This document shows, in pieces, positions 55,761 through 64,000 of a stretch of DNA of 64,000 nt (position 1 is its first letter; each line of letters opens with the position of its first letter). The position numbers and the translations under genes are program-made. The notes under the pieces were generated by a model. That model had not been told where the DNA came from. It saw nothing but the letters and a program-made list of their open reading frames with translations, and did no database searches. The stretch spans positions 45,559,250 through 45,623,249 of the forward strand of contig JABBOT010000001.1 of NCBI GenBank assembly GCA_016165875.1, in the 5' to 3' direction. The DNA is from Acanthopleura granulata. Its lineage: Eukaryota > Mollusca > Polyplacophora > Chitonida > Chitonidae.

Positions 55761-56849
55761 TCCTGGGTCAAGATAGATATATAGTGCCTGTATATAATAA
55801 TATGTACCTACGAGAACATGGATATAACGCGTTGTATGGGTAATCTATTTCAGAGGTCGATTTTAAGCGTGTGTGCAATGTAGTACAAGCATCACTTCGT
55901 ATAATTTAAATACTGCATCATGTCCTGTTATAGTGAAAATTGTATTACATGCATGTCTACATATTTGTGTACACTGTGACTCGACTTCTAAATATAGGAT
56001 TAAGAAAACTGACGAAATCCGTTGACCGCTATTTATCGATTTATACCAGATAGTGTATACTAACTATCTACATGGCGATCTATAAGGATATGAATCGACC
56101 CTGGGCAAATACGCCGCCAGCCAATTCACCAGTGTCACCAAGCATGCCGACTCACCATGTCCAATTAAAGATTGTTCCCTGAAAAATATCTTCAGCTAAA
56201 TCCACTTTCGGAGAATTTACGGATTGCCTTCCTGCCGATCTAACTGATTACTCCCTTCATGACTACGGATTATTTCGTTATTAGGAACGGAATTACTCGT
56301 TACCAGACAAGGATTAACCCATTAGAATAAAGGAAGAAGTGTCACAACTCGAATAGCGGATTTAACGGTTCAAGATGTAAGACTGCTTATTTTTCACAAA
56401 ACTCAGTGGCGATCAGGAATGAATGAATGAATAAAGGATTGTGGATTGGATTGGCAGTAGTGCAGTCATATCGTGACAATGTGAGGCAGGTTGAAAGTTC
56501 CTCAGCGAAGTTTGTCAACATTTACCCCTGTTCAACCCTAAAAAAAATCTTCCATTAATCAAATGGACTGATCCCTTTCCATTCCTGATAACGAATTAAC
56601 CTGTAATCAGGAACGAATTTGTCCTTTACTTTAACGGAAAGGCAATCAGTTATCCTCAAATAACGGATTTAACGGAAGATTTTGTCAGGAATTGCTTCCA
56701 GTTGTCTTTGTGACAATATATTTAATATATGCAAGGAATATCATTCCTTTATGGTCACTTTATTTCCACCAAAATGACCTATACATGCAATGAACGTGTT
56801 CTGCAGGTGATGACGTGTGATCTATAAGGCCCGAAAACTCCACATCAGC

Positions 56850-56970
56850 TATATAAATGTACTTGCCAAAGCTTGGTGGTTTACCCTGGGCTTTCTGTCC
56901 GTCATCACAAAAATGAAAATTCTTGGGTATGGCGTAAAACAGCTATGAAATCAATGAATAAATCCTTTTA
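56850..56970 (+). repeat. Possible SINE family A tail fragment
   Basis: Plus-oriented AAAATTCTTGGGTATGGCGT and AAAACA..AATCAATGAATAAA resemble the 3' part of family A. Highly diverged. Confidence 0.4.
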
Positions 56971-58090
56971 TTATTGCAATTTCAATTTTCCTCCACTCAC
57001 CAAACTGACCATTCCGGTGCAATATTTGTAAGTATACGGCGTTGAACATCAATGAATCAATGATATCAAATATTTCTGTCTTTGACCATTTTTCTTTTTC
57101 TTCATTCTGATACTGTAACCCTTTTACCTATGAAAATGGCAGTAATGGTTAGTCGAAAACGTTTTGAACCAGAGAACGTGTGTTCGAATCTTTCTGGAAG
57201 GAATCAGATTGTGCATTGTCATAAAATTTTCGGTAAAATTACGGGTAAAAGACGAGGCAACAAGCTTTTAACTGTAAAATAACGGTCATGGCCAAGAGTA
57301 TCAGGTGTTTCTACTGTAAAACAATGGTCATTATGATCGTTTAACGGACCGTGCTTTGGCATTTCCACCACGGAATGTATTCTAAACAATGTCCACCTGT
57401 CAACCTGCCTGTTCCAGGAGAGCAGAGAGAAGAACAATAGCAAAGATACTCAGTTCCATCGGTCAGGTTTGTCCCAATCAAGAGACTCTGGTGCTAACAC
57501 CGTGCTTGCACTGTACAGATGGTTTTACCCATTCAGTGAACCACGTTAATTTATTAAATCAGCTTTCACATCCTTCACTAAAAGCCGTCAAAGAGAGATT
57601 TAAATGCAATCACCCGTATTTCTTAGGGGCGAGCTGTTACTAGAGACCTTCAGGTCAATAAATTTGTAAATATTTATGAACAGAAATGACATAAAGCGTT
57701 GCTATCTGCAAAGTAAGTATTTACACCCTTCTTAAAATGATTATTTTATTCACTGATGGCTGGGAAAATGGAGGGAAAATTGCTGGATAATTAGGATCGA
57801 AATGAGTATTGAACAATATCTAAAATCGTCTCATCACACCCGTAATATTATAATATGAAATAATGTGTGAACCCCACACAGATCAAGTGTTTCTCCTATC
57901 ATAGGCGTTTTACCACTAAAGCGAACGTAGTGGTAAAACTCTCGCATAATATGCCGGAGTTAGTGTGGTAAAAACACGGACTTTTGTAACAGTGTATCTC
58001 ATAAGCTGTTGCTTACCAAAGGAAGTTGGTCTAATATACATGTATATTCTTGTAGAACAGTACCAGTATAAAGCTTAATATATTTTACTA

Positions 58091-58428
58091 TTTCCTGTCT
58101 CAGTGGCTTAGTTTTCAAAGCGCCCGCCTCAGGGTGGGGACATCTGGGATCAAATCCCGTTTCGGGCCATACAAAGGACTTTAAAAATGCATGGGGGCAC
58201 ACAAAAGTGAGGGTTTAGAGCAAGGAAACAGGACCGGTCGACCCGATGCCAGTATAATGTGACTGGGTGGGGTGTCATGTCTGGTGTCTTCGACATGATG
58301 CTCTAGTGGCGGCAGCACTTTGTCGGCATGGACCAAAAGACACAGTATATATTCCAAGGACTCTTGTGGTCATATATGACTGAAAAATGTTGAATACGAC
58401 GTAAAACCCAAGCATACATACATAGATA
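58091..58428 (+). repeat. tRNA-headed SINE family B, copy 2
   Basis: tRNA-like head TCAGTGGCTTAGTTTTCAAA and GGGATCAAATCCCGT, then GGGCCATACAAAGGACTTTA, GTATAATGTGACTGGGTGGG, GACATGATGCTCTAGTG, CGGCAGCACTTTGTCGGCAT, and the end TACGACGTAAAACCCAAGC. More complete than copy 1. Confidence 0.8.
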
Positions 58429-58952
58429 ACGTTACGTGCAACGCCTGTTCTATGCAAGACGTCACCATCATGCATGCAAGGTAGTTTCGTGAGGTGTAAC
58501 TTAAAAAAAAAACAAAAAAAAAACAGGAATCCCGCTTCTAGAAAATCTTTTTTTGTAGCTACTTGACTAAATTACGACGCCTTAAAGTTAGCAATATGCA
58601 AATCCTTACACGCAGATTCTACAGAGAACCATTTATATAGCCCGTTAAGTAACAAGTGTACAGGGTATATGAAAATATAGGATGTCTAAAAAAATTGCAG
58701 AATTTAACTTCGATGGAAATTCCTGTACGGGTTGTAAAATAATAAAAATATATGTCCATGTGATATTGTCGACAATGCGCTGGGATTCGTTCTGAAAATA
58801 TGTGTTTTTTCTTGAAAGAATGTAAACAGATTTAGTCCATGGACCAAGGCCCAAAAGTTTACATATTGATACAAACCAAGGTAGCCAATTCCCTATTCCA
58901 GAAATAAAATGATACATTTCTTCAGTTCATGTTTCGATATGATATCCTTCTC

Positions 58953-58957
58953 GATAG
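58953..58957. repeat. LTR element target-site duplication, left
   Basis: GATAG, identical to 63565-63569. Confidence 0.85.
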
Positions 58958-59094
58958 TGTCGTAATGTGTCATTGCATTGTACATGGAACATGAGAGACT
59001 ACTCTAGTTGTTTCGACAGTTTACGACACTGTACCGCTTGTTGGTAATAAACACTTCTTGGTCACCCCACTGACGAGTCCATGCGGTCATGACA
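58958..59094 (+). repeat. 5' LTR
   Basis: 137 bp, starts TGTCGTAATG and ends GGTCATGACA. An AATAAA lies at about 59046. Differences from the 3' LTR: T59012/C63482, C59070/T63540, T59087/C63557. Confidence 0.95.
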
Positions 59095-59108
59095 TGGTGG
59101 CAGCGGTG
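59095..59108 (+). promoter_or_regulatory. Primer-binding site
   Basis: TGGTGGCAGCGGTG starts at the first base after the LTR and begins with TGG, as needed to pair with a tRNA CCA end. I cannot name the tRNA. Confidence 0.6.
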
Positions 59109-59210
59109 AAAAGGTGGAATTCGCGTTAAACCTGACAGTAACGGTCGCTCCGAGTGAAACATACTTTGATTCTGAGTCATTGTGGATGGTTTTACCATTA
59201 TTTCCGTGCG

Positions 59211-59819
59211 ATGAATTCACTGAAACCCCCGGAACCGCTCCATTTGTCGAGCGGGAATGTGAGCGAAAACTGGCGCCGCTTTAAACAACGTTGGGAGTTG
59301 TACAGACTGGCATCAGATGCGGACGGAGAATCCGATGAGGTGCAGTGCGCTATCTTTCTACATGTGGTCGGCGACCAAGGACTAGAAGTCTTTAACACCA
59401 TGGACTTGTCTGATGATGACAGGAAATCACTTGAAGCCGTGATCGATAGTTTTGAGAGACACTGCAATCCGCGCAAGAACATTTCCTTTGAGAGATATAA
59501 ATTCGGCACGAGATCTCAACTGGATGGTGAGAGTATTGATCAGTTTGTCACCGATTTGAAGTCAGTTGCTGCTGACTGTGAGTATGGAACTTTGGCCGAA
59601 AGTTTAATACGTGATCGTATTTTGTTGGGTATTAAAGACCATGCCTTGAAAGCCAGATTGCTGAGGATACCTGACTTGACATTGCCTAAAACTGTTGAAC
59701 TGTGTAGAGCTCATGAAACATCTGAAGCCCAGTTACGAACATTAAGTGACGGCATAGCCGCAAGTACTGTGAGTGAACTGCGCCAAAAACTTAAACAGAG
59801 CTCTAAGTCTTCCCAATAA
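59211..59819 (+). CDS. LTR element gag, capsid part (truncated by stop)
   Basis: 202 codons from the ATG at 59211, which starts MNSLKPPEPLHLSSGNVSEN and continues WRRFKQRWELYRLAS, the typical start of invertebrate gypsy Gag. An upstream in-frame ATG at 59154 is less likely. It ends in TAA at 59817. A basic stretch and two zinc knuckles would normally follow. They are present downstream but in another frame. Confidence 0.85.
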   Translation: MNSLKPPEPLHLSSGNVSENWRRFKQRWELYRLASDADGESDEVQCAIFLHVVGDQGLEVFNTMDLSDDDRKSLEAVIDSFERHCNPRKNISFERYKFGTRSQLDGESIDQFVTDLKSVAADCEYGTLAESLIRDRILLGIKDHALKARLLRIPDLTLPKTVELCRAHETSEAQLRTLSDGIAASTVSELRQKLKQSSKSSQ

Positions 59820-59836
59820 CCACAGAAGAATTCTAA

Positions 59837-60681
59837 AGGTCAGCACAAACGCTCACAGGGAAAGAGGAAAAGTGTGATTACTGTGGATATGATATGCATG
59901 ACAGATGTCATTGTCCCACGAGAAATAGGTCATGCAATAAGTGTAGTTCCGTCGGACATTCTGCGTCCAGATGTGCGCAGAAGCATGTTCACAAAGTTTT
60001 AGTTGATGACACAGAGCCCGTGTCGGGAATTGCTAATGACAGGTATTTCCTGGGACAAGTGAAGGGTGTTGACAACACATCGGTACCACCATGGCAGACT
60101 GTGCTACACATGAATGGCACTGACATTGACTTTAAGATAGACTGTGGCGCTGATGTCACTGTGATTTCTGAGAAAATGTTCAAACAGTTACGAGAGAGAC
60201 CTTCTCTCAGACCAACATCACTCATTTTGGACAGTTCTGGGGGTCAGTTAAGGTGTCTAGGACAGTTCATCAGGCGTTGTTTTCGTAAACAACAACTCTA
60301 TTTCCTGAGAGTGTTTGTAGTAAGTAGTGATATTGACAATTTGTTGAGTCGGTCTACAGCTGTCAAAATGAATTTGATCGCCCGTCTTGACACTGTAACA
60401 CACCCAGAGGAAAATGAAGATGTGTTTGGTGAACTGGGTCTAATGAAAGACACGATGGTTACAATTAAGTTGCGAGATGATGCTATTCCGTATTGTGCTA
60501 CAACAGCTAGGCGAGTTCCTATTCCACAACTTCAGCAAGTTGAGGAAGAACTCAAACGCATGGAGCGTCTCGGTGTGATAACTCCTGTCACAGAACCGAC
60601 TGATTGGTGTTCACATATGGTCGTTGTGCCTAAACGTGGTGGTAAAGTACGCATCTGCATTGATCTAAAACCGCTTTAACG
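59837..60681 (+). CDS. LTR element nucleocapsid knuckles, protease and start of RT
   Basis: Open in a different frame from gag. Two CX2CX4HX4C zinc knuckles lie at about 59873-59980 (CDYCGYDMHDRCHC and CNKCSSVGHSASRC). The aspartic protease active site is DCGADVTVI at about 60140, with Cys where Thr or Ser is usual. The RT N-terminal part ends in KVRICIDLKPL just before a stop at 60677-60679. Confidence 0.85.
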
Positions 60682-60702
60682 TTTAAAGTCATTAAACGTG
60701 AG

Positions 60703-62208
60703 TTGTATAATTTACCAAGTGTTGATTACATACTTCACAACCTGTTAGGATGTAAGGTATTTTCTAAGTTAGATGCATCGTCTGGCCATTGGCAGTTAGG
60801 TCTTGGTGAAGAAAGTAGCAAATTAACAACTTTCATAATGCCCATTGGCAGATTCAGATTCTTGAGAATGCCGTTTGGAATTTCAAGTGCCAGTGAAATT
60901 TTCCAACGTGAAATGGCTAAATTGTTAGATGGTTTACCCGGGTCTGTGGTATTCCAGGATGATGTCATGGTATTTGGTCCAGAGGTAAAGGAACATGATG
61001 ACAATTTGTCCAGTGTTCTTAAGAAAGTGAGCGGATCTGGCATGAAACTCAATAAGGAGAAATGTGAAATTAGACAGAGTAGTGTTGAGTTCTTAGGACA
61101 TTTGGTGAGTAAGGATGGTATTCAGCCTCATCCTGATGAAGTTCAAGTCATAAAGGACCTAAACCCACCTACCGACGTTAAACAGCTCAGGCAGGTAATG
61201 GGTATGATGAACTATTTGGGGAGACATGTTCCTCAAATGGCTGAGATAGCTACTCTGCTTAATGACTTGTTGCAAAAACATGCAGTGTGGTCCTGGAATG
61301 AACCACATGAGCGAGCGTTTCAGGAATTAAAGGACTTGATTTCTGAATCACCGGTCCTAGCTTTTTATAATGTTAAAAAGCCAACAACAGTGAGTGCTGA
61401 CGCTAGTCAGTACGGTATAGGAGCTGTGTTAATGCAACAACACAGTGACGGGCTGAAACCTGTGGCTTATTGTTCTCGTCGACTGACCGTCGCTGAACGA
61501 CGATACGCCCAGATCGAAAAAGAGTGCTTAGCTAGCACTTGGGCATGTGAAAAGTTCAACAAGTACATTAGTGGACTCGAACGTTTCAGCTTGTTGACCG
61601 ACCACAAACCAATGGTTCCACTGATCAATGATCGGAACATTGAGCAAACTCCTGTGAGATGTCAAAGACTCTTACTGAGGCTGATGCGGTATAAAACTAT
61701 GGCTAAGTACGTACCGGGGAAGAGTCTATTCATAGCAGATTTATTGTCCAGATCTCCCATGAATACAGCCTATGTACTTGATACAGAGTCTGAGGTTGTA
61801 GCTTATGTACAGTCAGTTGGAGCTAATCTGCAGATCTCAGATCCATTGCTTCACAAAATCAGATTGTCAACTGACCACGATCCCATCTTGCAGCAAGTGA
61901 TCGACTGTACGATGGAAGGTTGGCCCAGATTCGTGCACAGTATTGATAATGATGTTTGTGAGATTCACAGTATTTGTGGTGAACTTAGTGTTGTTGATGG
62001 ACTGTTAGTGCGTGGGACGCGCATTGTTATTCCTGAATGTATGCAGGAGGGTACTCTGGAGAAACTTCATCATGGACACCAGGGACTGACTAAATGTCGT
62101 GAACGAGCTAAACAGACAGTCTGGTGGCCAGGACTTATTGACGCCATTGAACGTGTCATGAAACACTGCCATCACTGTCAGATTAAGAGAGGTGCTCAAC
62201 TGCCATGA
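60703..62208 (+). CDS. LTR element RT, RNase H and integrase zinc domain
   Basis: Continues pol after a frame change at about 60675-60700. RT has KLDASSGHWQLGL, the finger-palm motif RMPFGISSASEIFQ and catalytic FQDD at 60952-60963. RNase H has SADASQYGIGAVL, EKECLAS and TDHKP. The integrase HHCC zinc domain has HHGHQGLTKC and CHHCQIKRG. It stops at 62206-62208. Confidence 0.92.
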   Translation: MYNLPSVDYILHNLLGCKVFSKLDASSGHWQLGLGEESSKLTTFIMPIGRFRFLRMPFGISSASEIFQREMAKLLDGLPGSVVFQDDVMVFGPEVKEHDDNLSSVLKKVSGSGMKLNKEKCEIRQSSVEFLGHLVSKDGIQPHPDEVQVIKDLNPPTDVKQLRQVMGMMNYLGRHVPQMAEIATLLNDLLQKHAVWSWNEPHERAFQELKDLISESPVLAFYNVKKPTTVSADASQYGIGAVLMQQHSDGLKPVAYCSRRLTVAERRYAQIEKECLASTWACEKFNKYISGLERFSLLTDHKPMVPLINDRNIEQTPVRCQRLLLRLMRYKTMAKYVPGKSLFIADLLSRSPMNTAYVLDTESEVVAYVQSVGANLQISDPLLHKIRLSTDHDPILQQVIDCTMEGWPRFVHSIDNDVCEIHSICGELSVVDGLLVRGTRIVIPECMQEGTLEKLHHGHQGLTKCRERAKQTVWWPGLIDAIERVMKHCHHCQIKRGAQLP

Positions 62209-63151
62209 AACACTGCGATCTACACCACTTCCAGACCATCCTTGGCAGACAATTGGTGCAGATTTGTGTGAACTGAATTGCGAGAAGTATCTTGTAGTTG
62301 TAGACTACTATTCGAGATATATTGAGACAGCTTACCTACCTACTACAAAGGCCAGTGTAGTTATTGGGAAACTGAACATGATATCTCGTTGGGGTATCCC
62401 AGAGACATTGGTAAGTGATAACGTACCTCAGTTCACTTGCAGTGAGTTTGATGCTTTTGTGAACACATATGGCATCAAGCATGTATCTAGTAGCCCTCAC
62501 TTCCACCAGTCAAACGGTGAGGTAGAAAGAGCTGTGCAGACAGCAAAGAACATTATCCGTCAGAAGGATCCATTCCTTGCATTGCTGTCATACAGAGATA
62601 CGCCTATACCTAGCTTAAGCTACAGTCCTAATGAATTGATGTTGTCAAGGAAAGTTAGGACAACTGTTCCTGCCCTGCCCAGTATGTTAGAGCCTAAATG
62701 GCCTAACAGAAACAAGATCCAGCATAATAATAGCCGAGCCAAGTCTGACCAGGCCTATCATTTCAACAAGAGGCATGGTACCAAAGACCTGCCTATGCTG
62801 CAGCCCGGAGACAACGGTCGTATGAAACTTGACAAGGACAAACAGTGGAGTCCTGCCGGTACTGTTGTTAAAGAGTCCGAATATCGGAGATCCTACATAG
62901 TACATGGCGAAAATGGTGGACTGTACCGCCGAAACCGAAAGCATCTACTTCATGTGCCAAGGGATACTCATGTGTCGATCAATCAGGCTGAACCACCTGA
63001 TCTGATGGTGACTAACAATGCAAGTGTAGCGACAGCAGTCTCTTGCCCACAACAGTTGTCACCAGATCATTGTAATGTTGGAGAATCTGGTCGAATGTCA
63101 TCGTTTGGACGTCGTATCAAACCGGTGAAGCGATTGGACTTGGGACTGTAA
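62192..63151 (+). CDS. LTR element integrase catalytic core and C-terminus
   Basis: Continues pol after a frame change near 62205. The DDE triad is seen as GADLCELNC (first Asp), SDNVPQF (second Asp; the usual SDNGPQF Gly is Val here) and NGEVERAVQ (Glu). The C-terminal part contains RNRKHLLHVP and ends at TAA 63149-63151. Confidence 0.9.
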   Translation: MLNCHETLRSTPLPDHPWQTIGADLCELNCEKYLVVVDYYSRYIETAYLPTTKASVVIGKLNMISRWGIPETLVSDNVPQFTCSEFDAFVNTYGIKHVSSSPHFHQSNGEVERAVQTAKNIIRQKDPFLALLSYRDTPIPSLSYSPNELMLSRKVRTTVPALPSMLEPKWPNRNKIQHNNSRAKSDQAYHFNKRHGTKDLPMLQPGDNGRMKLDKDKQWSPAGTVVKESEYRRSYIVHGENGGLYRRNRKHLLHVPRDTHVSINQAEPPDLMVTNNASVATAVSCPQQLSPDHCNVGESGRMSSFGRRIKPVKRLDLGL

Positions 63152-63411
63152 GCTGTTGTTTGTGCAATCTGACTGATGATAATCAACGTGGACAGTTAAG
63201 GTGTTTTCCTTATAAGATGTTTGTCGTGTTCAAGATTTGAAATTAATGTGTGCTCTGATGATGAATCGCACATTTCTTGATGACTTTTCTTTCAGAAAAT
63301 ACTTTGTTTTTGTAATTTCAAGTTTCAGATGGACAATTTTTAAGAAAGGTTGCTATATCATTGTGTTGCTGGATCAAAAACCTCCCCAGCTTAATTGAAT
63401 TTGAACTGTAA

Positions 63412-63427
63412 ACTTAAAAAGGGGAGA
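63412..63427 (+). promoter_or_regulatory. Polypurine tract
   Basis: A purine run ending AAAAAGGGGAGA directly before the 3' LTR. It primes plus-strand synthesis in LTR elements. Confidence 0.85.
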
Positions 63428-63564
63428 TGTCGTAATGTGTCATTGCATTGTACATGGAACATGAGAGACTACTCTAGTTGTCTCGACAGTTTACGACACT
63501 GTACCGCTTGTTGGTAATAAACACTTCTTGGTCACCCCATTGACGAGTCCATGCGGCCATGACA
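63428..63564 (+). repeat. 3' LTR
   Basis: 137 bp, TG..CA, three differences from the 5' LTR. It is followed by the GATAG duplication. Confidence 0.95.
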
Positions 63565-64000
63565 GATAGGATGAGATAGCTTTATTTTTATTTAGCCATG
63601 TGCTCTTCAATAACTGACGCATTGCAAAGTGTCACGCAAGGACGACCGTGGAATAACTTTGACATGTAGACGAGGCTGTCGTGAAACGTAATGTACAAGG
63701 TATCCTGAATGGAATTCCCTGACAACTGTAGTTTAATCTCCACAATATAGTTTTAAGTCAGACGTCATAAAGTTTTCTGACAGTGACACAATGCAGATAC
63801 ACTTTACTAAGAGTAAATATCGCCATAATACGTTTTTGAAATCGACTACAGAGGTTCAGCTATATATATATATGTCTTCAAAGGTAAAGGCAAAGGATCT
63901 TCACATAGCCTATATAAAATCACTTCATCCTAGAAACGCTAAATTTGAATATGCATTCGAGTTCCCACAACTGTAATTAGGACTCACGATTTGACGAGAC
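63565..64000. other. Right flank of the LTR element
   Basis: Begins with the GATAG duplication. One 61-codon open frame (63791-63976) has no recognisable content. No other feature is seen. Confidence 0.4.

Larger units (their letters stand above)
58958..63564 (+). mobile_element. Ty3/gypsy LTR retrotransposon, young but reading frame broken
   Basis: A 4.6-kb element with 137-bp LTRs at both ends, TG..CA termini, a 5-bp target duplication, a primer-binding-like TGGTGGCAGCGG directly after the left LTR and an A/G-rich polypurine tract before the right LTR. The order of domains is gag, protease, RT, RNase H, integrase, which is the Ty3/gypsy order. No envelope gene or chromodomain is seen. LTRs differ at three transitions in 137 bp. 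The internal region has a premature stop in gag and at least three frame changes. Confidence 0.95.

Overview
The window is eukaryotic and metazoan. It carries GT-AG introns, a conserved mitochondrial ABC transporter gene spread over 13 exons, and a dense load of animal-type retroelements: Penelope-like, Ty3/gypsy, LINE tails and tRNA-headed SINEs. The repeat types and the low-GC, ACATGTA-rich background look most like a lophotrochozoan, probably a mollusc. That placement is inference from repeat character. Nothing prokaryotic is present.

Layout. About 2.2-17.5 kb, minus strand: a complete ABCB10 homologue. All 13 exons can be delimited with consistent phases and give 726 residues. SINE copies and other repeats sit in its introns. 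About 16-20 kb: its upstream flank, with a foldback hairpin, a minisatellite and a short MITE with TA target duplication. About 20.3-23.6 kb: a decayed copy of a large animal orphan gene family that behaves like a mobile-element ORF. About 24.7-25.6 kb: a degenerate 58-bp minisatellite and a LINE 3' remnant. About 26.9-31.3 kb: two kinds of long inverted repeats, including a roughly 830-bp foldback.

About 34.5-46.7 kb, plus strand: seven phase-compatible exons of a partial gene. The first two resemble a death-effector domain, the middle ones encode a low-complexity linker, and the last is a death-domain-like module. Two more candidate exons lie further upstream at 27.9 and 29.2 kb. Both ends of this gene are unresolved. 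Its 37.8-42.2 kb intron holds a strikingly intact Penelope-like element. That element has an 810-codon RT plus GIY-YIG ORF, perfect 183-bp terminal inverted repeats, a 32-bp one-sided tail and a 12-bp target-site duplication. Each inverted repeat contains a hammerhead-ribozyme-like fold with a U3-A8 pair in place of C3-G8. Other introns of the gene hold a tRNA-headed SINE, a LINE linker fragment and a 93-bp tandem repeat.

About 47-58.9 kb: gene-poor sequence with a minisatellite, a LINE 3' end, SINE fragments and a roughly 1.3-kb unclassified repeat that recurs at 0.7 and 5.2 kb. About 59-63.6 kb: a young Ty3/gypsy LTR retrotransposon. It has 137-bp LTRs differing at 3 sites and a 5-bp duplication, but its gag-pol reading frame is broken in several places.

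The two host genes show no functional link. The most notable material is the Penelope-like element with its ribozyme-like motif, followed by the death-fold gene and the unclassified repeat families.
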